DNA from: Chitinophagaceae bacterium
GTDB lineage: Bacteria; Bacteroidota; Bacteroidia; Chitinophagales; Chitinophagaceae
Length of the DNA stretch: 5,048 bases
Reading direction: 5' to 3'
Assembly: GCA_019747455.1 (NCBI GenBank)
Contig: JAIEQT010000215.1
Location: 1-5,048 of the forward strand
In this document: positions 1 through 5,048 of the stretch, in pieces
Position numbering within the stretch: position 1 is the stretch's first letter
How the letters are laid out: every line of letters begins with the position of its first letter
Made by a program: the position numbers and the translations under genes
The notes under the pieces: model-generated
What the model was told of the DNA's origin: nothing
Seen by the model: the letters and a program-made list of their open reading frames with translations, nothing else
Database searches by the model: none

Positions 1-465
1 ATAGGTATTGCCTTCAATTTGTGCCGACTTCCAACTTAGGTCTATCATCCATCTTTCAAAAGCAAGCCAACGAGCGGCTTCGGTCATGTCACTTATTTTT
101 TCTTCCCATTGCCCTTGCAAGTCATTCAATTTATCTGCTTCCGTTTTTGTGAACAATGGCTGGTGCAATAAAAGATCATTCAACAATTTTTCATTGTATG
201 GAATCGGTTTTCGGCTTCGCTCATCTTGCTCCTGCAAAAAATAAGCATCTACTTCTATTTCTTTTAAAAGATTGTATGCCGGCGACAATTGATACCGGGT
301 AGATTTTCTATTGCCAATTGTTACCACCCATTCTTTCTCTACTAAAGCACTAAGCATTCTTTTTACGGTAGAATAACTCGCTTCTGCAGCAACCGCCTTG
401 GCAATTTCCAATGAAGAGGCCGTTGAATTAATGTTCAGGTAAGCAAGAATAGATTGCTCTAACAT
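1..465 (-). CDS. Fic-family protein with N-terminal winged helix (partial, C-terminal part outside window)
   Basis: The frame is open for 155 codons from ATG at 465 to the left edge, so the gene is cut there. Residues 1-64 look like a winged helix-turn-helix: a recognition-helix stretch (SYSTVKRMLSALVEKEW, about 31-47) is followed by a wing ending in STRYQLSP. Residues 144-155 contain S147-A-Q-I-E151-G152-N, which fits the Fic inhibitory-helix motif [S/T]xxxE[G/N]; in class II Fic proteins this helix precedes the catalytic domain. Fic enzymes usually transfer AMP or another nucleotide moiety to a hydroxyl side chain of a target protein. The catalytic HPFx[D/E]GNGR motif would lie beyond the window, so activity cannot be judged. 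The start is supported because the winged helix begins at once and an inverted repeat lies directly upstream. The gene is 153 bp downstream of the sugar operon and is probably transcribed separately. Target protein unknown. The family call is firm, the regulatory role of the winged helix is inferred. Confidence 0.88.
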   Translation of the reverse strand, partial: MLEQSILAYLNINSTASSLEIAKAVAAEASYSTVKRMLSALVEKEWVVTIGNRKSTRYQLSPAYNLLKEIEVDAYFLQEQDERSRKPIPYNEKLLNDLLLHQPLFTKTEADKLNDLQGQWEEKISDMTEAARWLAFERWMIDLSWKSAQIEGNTY

Positions 466-489
466 GATCTTATATTAATATTAAGATCA
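465..489. promoter_or_regulatory. Inverted repeat, possible autoregulatory operator of the fic-type gene
   Basis: Perfect 8-bp arms TGATCTTA (465-472) and TAAGATCA (482-489) flank a 9-bp AT-only spacer. The left arm includes the first base of the Fic start codon and the right arm overlaps the candidate -7 box. A third copy of TGATCTTA lies at 548-555. Together with the winged helix in the Fic protein this suggests self-repression, but that is inference. AT-rich DNA produces weak palindromes by chance; the GATC-containing arms make this one less likely to be chance. Confidence 0.45.
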
Positions 490-495
490 AAATTA
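488..495 (-). promoter_or_regulatory. Candidate Bacteroidota -7 box for the fic-type gene
   Basis: On the minus strand this reads TAATTTTG, a full match to the TAnnTTTG consensus of the Bacteroidota primary sigma factor. It lies 22 nt upstream of the ATG, which predicts a leader of roughly 15 nt. No convincing TTG -33 element sits at the expected distance upstream, so the call rests on one box. Confidence 0.35.
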
Positions 496-568
496 TTAAT
501 TTTTTAGCTCATTATTGTCATATTTTGACCTTTATTTCATATATTCTTGATCTTAAAGTTCGTATAAG

Positions 569-587
569 GCCAAATTATTAATTTGGC
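569..587 (-). terminator. Short hairpin after the sugar operon, possible weak terminator
   Basis: GCCAAATT and AATTTGGC form a perfect 8-bp stem with a 3-nt loop, 31 nt beyond the TAA of the DUF1080 gene. In the minus-strand transcript the stem is followed only by CUUAU, so there is no proper U-run. It may be a weak terminator or an RNA-stabilising 3' hairpin. Confidence 0.35.
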
Positions 588-618
588 TTGTTATATGTAC
601 TAGCGATAAATACTGTGT

Positions 619-1563
619 TTATTTAAACCCTGTAATAGGCGTTAGCTTCATATTTCTGTATTCAACCGGACCATGATCGCCTTGTAAATAGATTGGACCC
701 GGATTCCCTTCCTTACTATCTAAAGCCCCGCCCGTAATACCCGGAATAATCTGATCGTAGATAATCGTTTTACCGTTTGCAACCACTGTTACCCTTCTTC
801 CAATTAATGTAATATCATAGCTCTGCCATTCGCCCGGTGATTTTGCTACCATTTCATTGGGTGTGAGAAAGCCATAAATACCGCCGAAATAGGTAGAAGA
901 TGGTTCAAGTCCTTTATTATCTTCTACCTGCACTTCATATCTCCCCCGCAAATACACACCACTATTACTTCCTGCCGGATATCTAAATTCCATATGCAGT
1001 TTAAAATCTTCGAATGCTTGTTCGGTTATTAAGTTAACACCCGATTTTGGACTCGTAAGTACTCCATTAATTACCTGCCATTGATTGGTTGCGGTTGAAG
1101 AAGCTTTCCAACCGGCTAATGTGTTTCCCTGAATCAGGTTGATCGTTTTACCCCAAACAGGAGTACCCTCTCTTTTCAACAACGGTGCGCGCTCTCCGGT
1201 GAAAGAAAAATTAGCTCCGTAACTAGCTTTAATAACGCCCGTTAATTTATCGTTCTCTACTGTTGCTTCAAATTCCATATACTTCTCCACTCTTTCCCAT
1301 TGTGGCGGTATGCTAAAACTAACTTTGCCATCTTTAAAAAAAACCTGTGCTATAGGTCTGGCACTTCCGCCCTCGGCCACAAAATATCCAACCAATGTTT
1401 TCACTCCGGAGCGTTTTACCTCTAGCCACGATGGTCTAACTTTATCACCCATCACTACGTTCAAATCCCATCTGCCAATAATAGCTTTATCGTCGGTTTG
1501 TGCAAATGCAGGAATATGCATCATACCTAGAAAAACTAGCGCAACTATCCTTATTATTTTCAT
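619..1563 (-). CDS. Secreted DUF1080 / 3-keto-disaccharide hydrolase-like protein with extra N-terminal domain
   Basis: This 314-residue protein begins with a signal peptide: a basic n-region (K2, R5), a hydrophobic core, and an AFA cleavage site before Q22. It is therefore exported, probably to the periplasm; there is no lipobox cysteine. Residues about 27-127 form a beta-rich domain (IIGRWDLNVV, then GSARPI and FSIPPQWE near 66-90, ending GERAP) not part of the core DUF1080 fold. Residues about 138-310 match DUF1080 (PF06439), a concanavalin-like fold: LIQGNTLAGWK, dFxLhmEFR (187-194), NSGVYLRGRYEVQVED (200-215), EWQSYDI (245-251), NGK (263-265) and GPIYLQGDHGPVEYRN (289-304). Some DUF1080 members hydrolyse 3-keto-glycosides, others are uncharacterised, so the substrate here is unknown. 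It is the second gene of an operon, 35 bp after the MFS sugar porter. No clear ribosome binding site precedes ATG 1563. Confidence 0.9.
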   Translation of the reverse strand: MKIIRIVALVFLGMMHIPAFAQTDDKAIIGRWDLNVVMGDKVRPSWLEVKRSGVKTLVGYFVAEGGSARPIAQVFFKDGKVSFSIPPQWERVEKYMEFEATVENDKLTGVIKASYGANFSFTGERAPLLKREGTPVWGKTINLIQGNTLAGWKASSTATNQWQVINGVLTSPKSGVNLITEQAFEDFKLHMEFRYPAGSNSGVYLRGRYEVQVEDNKGLEPSSTYFGGIYGFLTPNEMVAKSPGEWQSYDITLIGRRVTVVANGKTIIYDQIIPGITGGALDSKEGNPGPIYLQGDHGPVEYRNMKLTPITGFK

Positions 1564-1598
1564 ACAATCGTTTTAGGGAAGATACGAAACTTTACTAA

Positions 1599-2906
1599 TC
1601 AATGTAGTACAATCGTACCCTCCATATCTTCCAATGCCAACCCCTTCGTTTCGGGCATCATTTTCCAAACATAGAATAACTGTAATACCATCATCAATGC
1701 AAAAAATCCAAAGATATAGGTACCCGATACCGTAGCAGCAAAATAAGGAAATACTTGCGCTACCAAGGCTGCAAATACCCAGTGAGTGAGACAGCCAAAG
1801 CTGGTGCCGGCGGCCCGTACCGCATTCGGAAATAGTTCTGAAAGAAATACCCATATCACAGCGCCTTGTCCTACCGCATGCGCCGCTATAAACATAAATA
1901 CATAATACACAATGGCACTATGATCATCGCCATTAAAAGAAATAGCGATCATGGAGAGAGAAATGATATACCCTATAGAGCCAATAAACATCAACGTTCT
2001 CCGACCGAAGCGATCTATCAAATACCAGCCTGTAATTGTAAATAATAAATTCACCACGCCAATACCAACGGTAGATAATAAAGCACCGCTTCTTCCAATA
2101 CCTGCCATTTCAAAAACTTTTGGCGCAAAATAGATGATGGCATTGATACCGGAAAGTTGATTGAAAGTAGCTATCAGAAAAGCTAATAATAAGGGCTTAT
2201 AAAATTTAGGATTGAATAAAGATTCTTTTACTGCGCCAACTGAATTTTTGATATCGGCTATCATGGCATCTGTGGCTTCCCCTGTAATACGCATTACTTT
2301 TTTGGCGGCTTCATCATCTTTTTTATACAATACCAGCCAACGAGGTGTTTCCGGCACGAGTAGCATACAAATCGAAAACAGGGCAGAAGGAATAGCCACT
2401 ACCCCCAGCATCCAACGCCAATCATTCGCACCGCCTACACCGGCTAACAAATAATTAGATCCGTATGCTACTAATATTCCTGTTACTACATTAAGCTGGA
2501 AAGAGATCACCATACGTCCGCGATATTTTGCCGGTGCGATCTCAGAAATATATACCGGTGCCACCACGGATGAGGCGCCAATAGAAAGTCCGCTAATAAA
2601 ACGGAACACCATAAAAGTATATACATCTTGTGCCAATGCTGCCCCAACAGATGTTAGCAGAAATAAAATACCGATCCATATCAAGGTTTTCTTTCTTCCT
2701 ATTTTATTTGCCGGAATGGTACCCAGTGCAGCGCCAAAGGCAGTACCATATAATGCCATGGCAATAGCGGTGCCATGCATCCAATCACTTAAGCTCCATA
2801 ATTTTTGAATAGCAGATTCGGCACCTGAGATAACGGCCACATCGAGCCCAAAGAGCATTCCACCGAGGCCCACGGTAATACTCCAGAGAATAAGTTTAGC
2901 ATTCAT
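1599..2906 (-). CDS. MFS sugar porter (XylE/GalP/GLUT-type sugar:proton symporter family)
   Basis: This 435-residue inner-membrane transporter has about 12 helices and the usual sugar-porter signatures in order: LFGLDVAVISGAE (18-30, with the TM1 aspartate D22), GRKK (70-73) after TM2, SEIAPAKYRGR (121-131), Q137 in TM5, PETPRWL (185-191), NQLSGINAIIYFAP (249-262) in TM7, DRFGRR (298-303), WVFLSELFPNAVRAAG (352-367) and the C-terminal PETKG (418-422). In XylE the TM7 motif starts QQ; here it is NQ, so one sugar-contacting glutamine position is asparagine. The family imports hexoses, pentoses or inositols, mostly with protons; the substrate cannot be read from sequence. The start chosen is ATG 2906: a TTG at 2915 in the same frame would add three residues but leave almost no leader after the candidate promoter, and family members begin MN.. 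just before TM1. It is the first gene of an operon with the DUF1080 protein, suggesting uptake of its product. Confidence 0.95.
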   Translation of the reverse strand: MNAKLILWSITVGLGGMLFGLDVAVISGAESAIQKLWSLSDWMHGTAIAMALYGTAFGAALGTIPANKIGRKKTLIWIGILFLLTSVGAALAQDVYTFMVFRFISGLSIGASSVVAPVYISEIAPAKYRGRMVISFQLNVVTGILVAYGSNYLLAGVGGANDWRWMLGVVAIPSALFSICMLLVPETPRWLVLYKKDDEAAKKVMRITGEATDAMIADIKNSVGAVKESLFNPKFYKPLLLAFLIATFNQLSGINAIIYFAPKVFEMAGIGRSGALLSTVGIGVVNLLFTITGWYLIDRFGRRTLMFIGSIGYIISLSMIAISFNGDDHSAIVYYVFMFIAAHAVGQGAVIWVFLSELFPNAVRAAGTSFGCLTHWVFAALVAQVFPYFAATVSGTYIFGFFALMMVLQLFYVWKMMPETKGLALEDMEGTIVLH

Positions 2907-2924
2907 TACAAGCAATTATGCTAA

Positions 2925-2954
2925 CAAGATACGGAAGAGCGGAAAAGAAAACAA
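2925..2954 (-). promoter_or_regulatory. Candidate promoter of the sugar operon
   Basis: On the minus strand TTG (2954-2952) is followed after 20 bp by TATCTTG (2931-2925), close to the Bacteroidota pattern TTG-N17-23-TAnnTTTG but one T short in the -7 box. It would start transcription about a dozen bases before ATG 2906. A competing pair just upstream is TTTG (2980-2977), 18 bp, then TAGGTTG (2958-2952). Either is plausible, neither is a perfect match. Confidence 0.35.
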
Positions 2955-3000
2955 CCTATAGCTTACTATTTCCCCCCAAAGAATGTGTACGCCATAGATT

Positions 3001-3016
3001 GTTTTACCCTGTAAAC
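3001..3016. repeat. Imperfect dyad with a CAGGG core, upstream of the sugar operon promoter
   Basis: GTTTTAC and GTAAAC flank CCT, giving an imperfect dyad. On the minus strand it contains CAGGGTAAAAC, which resembles the CAGGGAAAAC core in the hairpin at 3039-3083 with one T inserted. It lies about 50 bp upstream of the proposed -33 element. It may be a third, degenerate copy of the same site or chance. Confidence 0.25.
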
Positions 3017-3038
3017 TTATGTTTGAGCAGCCTTGTAA

Positions 3039-3083
3039 AAATCAGGAAAAACCCTGAAAAATTAACGGGGTTTTCCCTGATTT
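3039..3083 (-). terminator. Long imperfect hairpin: terminator of the signalling operon or paired operator dyads
   Basis: Bases 3039-3056 pair with 3066-3083 as an 18-bp stem around a 9-nt AT loop. In the minus-strand RNA there is one G-U pair (3075/3047) and one C-A mismatch (3067/3055). The descending arm ends GAUUUUUA, giving a U-run that partly closes the stem against AAA, the usual shape of an intrinsic terminator. It starts 122 nt beyond the response regulator stop, which is rather far. Each arm is itself a near-palindrome related to TCAGGGAAAACCCTGA (left arm 15 of 16 on the plus strand, right arm 14 of 16 on the minus strand), so it may instead be two facing binding sites upstream of the sugar operon. 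Confidence 0.5.
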
Positions 3084-3204
3084 AAAGTTGATGATATATA
3101 CATGCTGTTGTAGAGGAAAGCAATAATTAGTTAAGCAAAGGAAGGTTTTAGTATAAGAGAACTTACAATTGTTATCAGGCAAAACCTCACTATTCGTTCA
3201 CGCT

Positions 3205-3873
3205 CTACTCCCCCAACACATATAAACCCATTTTAATAGCATAGATGGCCATACCTACCGAGGTTTTTACTTCCATTCTTTTAAAAATACGAGCCTTATT
3301 ATTTTCTACCGTTCTTCTACTCATAAATAACTGCTCCGCAATTTCTTCGGTAGTTTTTTCTTCGCATATCAAATGAATGATCTGTCTTTCTCTATCGCTG
3401 AAGGTTTTATTTTTTTCGTTTCGGTGTGGGTTAAACTGGCTTCGGCCCAGTAACCGAATCATTTTAGTATTAGTGGTAGTACAATAGTAGGGATAACCCC
3501 TACTCACCTGTTCCAAAGCAGTAAATAGTTCTGTTTTCGGCATGTTCTTGGTAATATATCCGATAGCACCGGCTTCCAACGCTTCAATGATAGAAATATC
3601 ATTTTCATAATTGGTGAGGATAACGCACTTAACGGACTCATCATTCTTTGTGATTTTAGCTACTGCTTTCGACCCGTCTAATAAGGGCATTCGCAAATCG
3701 GTTAATACAATATGTGGTTTTAGTTCATTCGCTTTTCTTACAAGCTCTTCTCCATTAAAAGCCTCTCCTACTACTGCATATATTTGATTACTCTTAAAAA
3801 AACCTTTTATACCATCTACATACAATTCATGATCGTCGGCAATTAAAATTCGTATCCTATTATCCATATACAT
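3205..3873 (-). CDS. NarL/FixJ-family response regulator (receiver + LuxR-type HTH)
   Basis: This 222-residue protein has a receiver domain (about 7-125) and a C-terminal LuxR/GerE helix-turn-helix (about 157-218). In the receiver the acidic pair D13-D14, the phosphoacceptor D59 (in LTDLRMP), the switch T87 and the conserved K109 are all present, so it should be phosphorylated normally. The HTH carries FSDRERQIIHLI, then TTEEIAEQLFMSRRTVENNKARIFKRM with the typical recognition helix. Phosphorylation should promote dimerisation and DNA binding. The ATG at 3873 is 3 nt after the kinase stop, suggesting coupled translation; a second ATG two codons later (3867) is an equally possible start and changes nothing functional. 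Its partner is almost surely the adjacent kinase. The targets are unknown; the neighbouring sugar operon is a reasonable guess only. Confidence 0.95.
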   Translation of the reverse strand: MYMDNRIRILIADDHELYVDGIKGFFKSNQIYAVVGEAFNGEELVRKANELKPHIVLTDLRMPLLDGSKAVAKITKNDESVKCVILTNYENDISIIEALEAGAIGYITKNMPKTELFTALEQVSRGYPYYCTTTNTKMIRLLGRSQFNPHRNEKNKTFSDRERQIIHLICEEKTTEEIAEQLFMSRRTVENNKARIFKRMEVKTSVGMAIYAIKMGLYVLGE

Positions 3874-3876
3874 AAT

Positions 3877-4623
3877 TTAAACTAATGACTCCAACGGTAT
3901 TTTAATGGTATATCTTGTTCCAAACGACCTACTACTCTCAACATCTACAGAAGCGCGTAATATTTTAGCCCTTGAATAAATATGAGACACTCCGGTTCCT
4001 TTTGCTTGTATGGCATTACTATTGAATCCAATTCCATCGTCTGTCAATATAACAATCAAAAATTTTTGCTCTTCTTTAATAAAACATGCCATTTGTTTAC
4101 ATTGAGCATGGGTTAAAGAATTAATAAGTACTTCTTTTATGATTCTATAAATATGTATAGATTTAATAGGGTTAAATAAAGTATCATCCATTTCAATAGC
4201 ACATTTTGTTGTGATATTATTGCTATATGTCATTTCATCTATCAATGCCTTAAGTGTTATGCTTAGTCCCTGTGTATCGAGTGTGGTAGGCACAAAGTCA
4301 TATGCTATTTCTTTAATCTTTGATCGCATACTGGTTACTTGATCACGTATCTTTTTTTGTATGGCTTCGTCACTACTTACCTGTTGTTGAACCAATATGC
4401 CTATAGAAGCAAGCCCCGAACCAATTTCATCGTGTAAATCAATATGTATTCTTTTTCTTTCTGCATCAATTAACTCAATTTCTCTTGCCAACTGTGCTTC
4501 ATACTCTTGCAGGCGCAACCTATATTGGAAAAATAGCCCTAAAGAAAACAGCGCAAGTATAACTGCCAAAAATACCAGCCCTGCGATTAGTATGGTATAG
4601 TGGCTTGTTGTTTCGGGATGCAT
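3877..4623 (-). CDS. Sensor histidine kinase, HisKA_3 (NarX/DesK-like) type, with one membrane helix
   Basis: This 248-residue kinase has one transmembrane segment (about 9-32), a short charged coiled coil (35-58), a HisKA_3 dimerisation domain and a HATPase_c domain. The phosphoacceptor is H64 in DLHDEIGSGLASI. The ATP-binding site is complete: N-box E164 and N168 (KEVLINSLTHA), G1 box DDGIGF (195-200), G2 box GTG (209-211), and the terminal SFGTRYTIKIPL (233-244). HisKA_3 kinases typically pair with NarL-type regulators, and one follows immediately. Only about 8 residues lie outside the membrane before the helix, so the protein has no obvious sensor domain of its own. The ATG at 4623 lies inside the preceding membrane-protein gene (37-nt overlap). 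No later methionine before residue 99 would keep the helix and H-box, so the overlap is real. Confidence 0.95.
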   Translation of the reverse strand: MHPETTSHYTILIAGLVFLAVILALFSLGLFFQYRLRLQEYEAQLAREIELIDAERKRIHIDLHDEIGSGLASIGILVQQQVSSDEAIQKKIRDQVTSMRSKIKEIAYDFVPTTLDTQGLSITLKALIDEMTYSNNITTKCAIEMDDTLFNPIKSIHIYRIIKEVLINSLTHAQCKQMACFIKEEQKFLIVILTDDGIGFNSNAIQAKGTGVSHIYSRAKILRASVDVESSRSFGTRYTIKIPLESLV

Positions 4624-5048
4624 AGAACTACAATAAAAATTGAGAGATTAACCAATATATTTAGAAAACACAAAATCATCCAAAGATGTATAAAATAGAG
4701 TTTTGCTTGAACAATTGAAAAAGCATTAACTACATGAATAAACCCTTTAAAAGTAAAATATACCAATAAAGAAAAACAGAGTAGCAAATCGGTTTTTTTA
4801 AACCTATCTGCCACTCTGTATAGTGTTAGTTCAGAAAGTTTTTCAACGCTATACCAAATAATTACCAAGGAACTGAATAGCCTAAATAAAGAATTACTTG
4901 TAGATAAAGGATGAAGTATTACATTATCGGTTATCCAAACCAATAAACCCAGAAGCAATATAATTGAACCGAATAGTTTTGCTGTCTTTTTTAGCTGATT
5001 AAATAACCAGTAATACAATAAGAACTCAATGAGCGTATACACATTCGC
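4587..5048 (-). CDS. Multi-pass membrane protein, putative sensor partner of the kinase (partial, N-terminus outside window)
   Basis: The frame is open for 153 codons to the right edge. A GTG at 5042 could be read as a start, but two more sense codons (Ala, Asn) precede it up to the edge, so the gene most likely begins outside the window. Five hydrophobic segments are visible, counting from the edge codon: about 3-19 (YTLIEFLLYYWLF), 26-46, 54-68, 87-106 and 117-144, with basic loops between them. There is no soluble domain and no known catalytic motif. The pattern (YTLIEFLLY near the visible start, then LLVYF and a final helix rich in I, L and N) resembles, from memory, unnamed membrane proteins encoded before one-helix histidine kinases in Bacteroidota; no search was possible. 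The 3' end overlaps the kinase start by 37 nt, implying coupled translation. A sensing role is inferred from context. Confidence 0.75.
   Translation of the reverse strand, partial: ANVYTLIEFLLYYWLFNQLKKTAKLFGSIILLLGLLVWITDNVILHPLSTSNSLFRLFSSLVIIWYSVEKLSELTLYRVADRFKKTDLLLCFSLLVYFTFKGFIHVVNAFSIVQAKLYFIHLWMILCFLNILVNLSIFIVVLCIPKQQATIPY

Larger units (their letters stand above)
466..618. other. Intergenic region between the DUF1080 gene and the fic-type gene
   Basis: This 153-bp spacer is strongly AT-rich. Besides the operator-like dyad, it carries a third TGATCTTA copy (548-555). Extended by one base each side, that copy (TTGATCTTAA, 547-556) is the exact reverse complement of TTAAGATCAA at 481-490, giving 10-bp arms 56 bp apart. 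It also holds a short hairpin at 569-587. No small ORF with support was seen. Confidence 0.5.
2907..3204. other. 298-bp intergenic region between the response regulator and the sugar operon
   Basis: It contains, in transcription order, about 120 bp with no recognisable feature after the response regulator stop (3204-3084), the long hairpin or double dyad at 3039-3083, a weaker CAGGG dyad at 3001-3016, and the candidate promoter at 2925-2954. A 13-codon minus-strand ORF (3103-3062) runs into the hairpin but has no ribosome binding site and is not called. No RNA gene was recognised. Confidence 0.5.

Noticed and set aside
8..244. Plus-strand ORF of 78 codons
   Set aside because: It is antisense to the Fic coding frame, has low-complexity Ser/Phe/Cys-rich content and matches no family pattern.
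1310..1576. Plus-strand ORF of 88 codons
   Set aside because: It lies opposite the DUF1080 gene, whose motifs and signal peptide are convincing; no own start signals.
1573..1854. Minus-strand ORF of 93 codons overlapping the end of the sugar porter
   Set aside because: It is an out-of-frame reading of the porter gene, rich in Cys, Gly and Tyr, with no family resemblance.
1951..2454. Two plus-strand ORFs (1951-2133 and 2212-2454)
   Set aside because: Both are antisense to the sugar porter, whose motifs run continuously through this region.
2972..2977. Run of six C (G on the minus strand) upstream of the sugar operon, possible phase-variable tract
   Set aside because: Six bases is too short to predict slippage, and the tract falls outside the preferred promoter spacer.
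3062..3103. 13-codon minus-strand ORF ending inside the long hairpin, possible leader peptide for attenuation
   Set aside because: No ribosome binding site, no run of regulatory codons, and no alternative antiterminator stem was found.
4397..4600. Plus-strand ORF of 67 codons
   Set aside because: It is antisense to the kinase N-terminus and H-box; no supporting features.
4587..5042. Treating GTG at 5042 as the true start of the membrane protein
   Set aside because: The frame stays open to the window edge and the first visible helix would begin at once, so the start probably lies outside.

Overview
The window looks like chromosomal DNA of a Bacteroidota bacterium, probably a member of the Chitinophagaceae or a relative. 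This is inferred from AT-rich spacers, the lack of clear Shine-Dalgarno sites before most genes, candidate -7 boxes of the TAnnTTTG type, and the gene families present. No 16S or other marker is present, so the placement is tentative. All six genes lie on the minus strand, so transcription runs from the high to the low coordinates. No tRNA, rRNA, CRISPR array, insertion sequence or phage gene was seen.

Reading with transcription, from right to left: (1) 5048-3205 is a signalling operon. It contains the C-terminal part of a multi-pass membrane protein (cut by the right edge), a small one-helix sensor histidine kinase of the NarX/DesK-like (HisKA_3) type, and a NarL/FixJ-type response regulator. 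The first two genes overlap by 37 nt, and the third starts 3 nt after the kinase stop. The membrane protein probably supplies sensing that the kinase lacks.

(2) 3204-2907 is a 298-bp spacer. It holds a long imperfect hairpin (3039-3083) that is either the terminator of the signalling operon or a pair of operator-like dyads, a third related CAGGG dyad, and a candidate promoter for the next operon.

(3) 2906-619 is a two-gene sugar operon: an MFS sugar porter followed, after 35 bp, by a secreted DUF1080 (3-keto-disaccharide hydrolase-like) protein with an extra N-terminal beta-rich domain. A plausible division of labour is glycoside or keto-sugar cleavage in the periplasm followed by uptake of the released sugar through the inner membrane.

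(4) 618-466 is a 153-bp spacer with a short hairpin after the sugar operon and three copies of TGATCTTA. Two of these form a dyad that touches the start codon of the next gene.

(5) 465-1 is the N-terminal part of a Fic-family protein (a probable AMP-transferase or related NMP-transferase). It has an N-terminal winged helix-turn-helix and an intact inhibitory-helix motif. The catalytic motif lies beyond the left edge. This gene is open to the window boundary.

Nothing here is clearly a new system. The most unusual points are the split membrane-sensor/kinase pair, the nested dyads between the response regulator and the sugar operon, and the likely self-regulated Fic gene.
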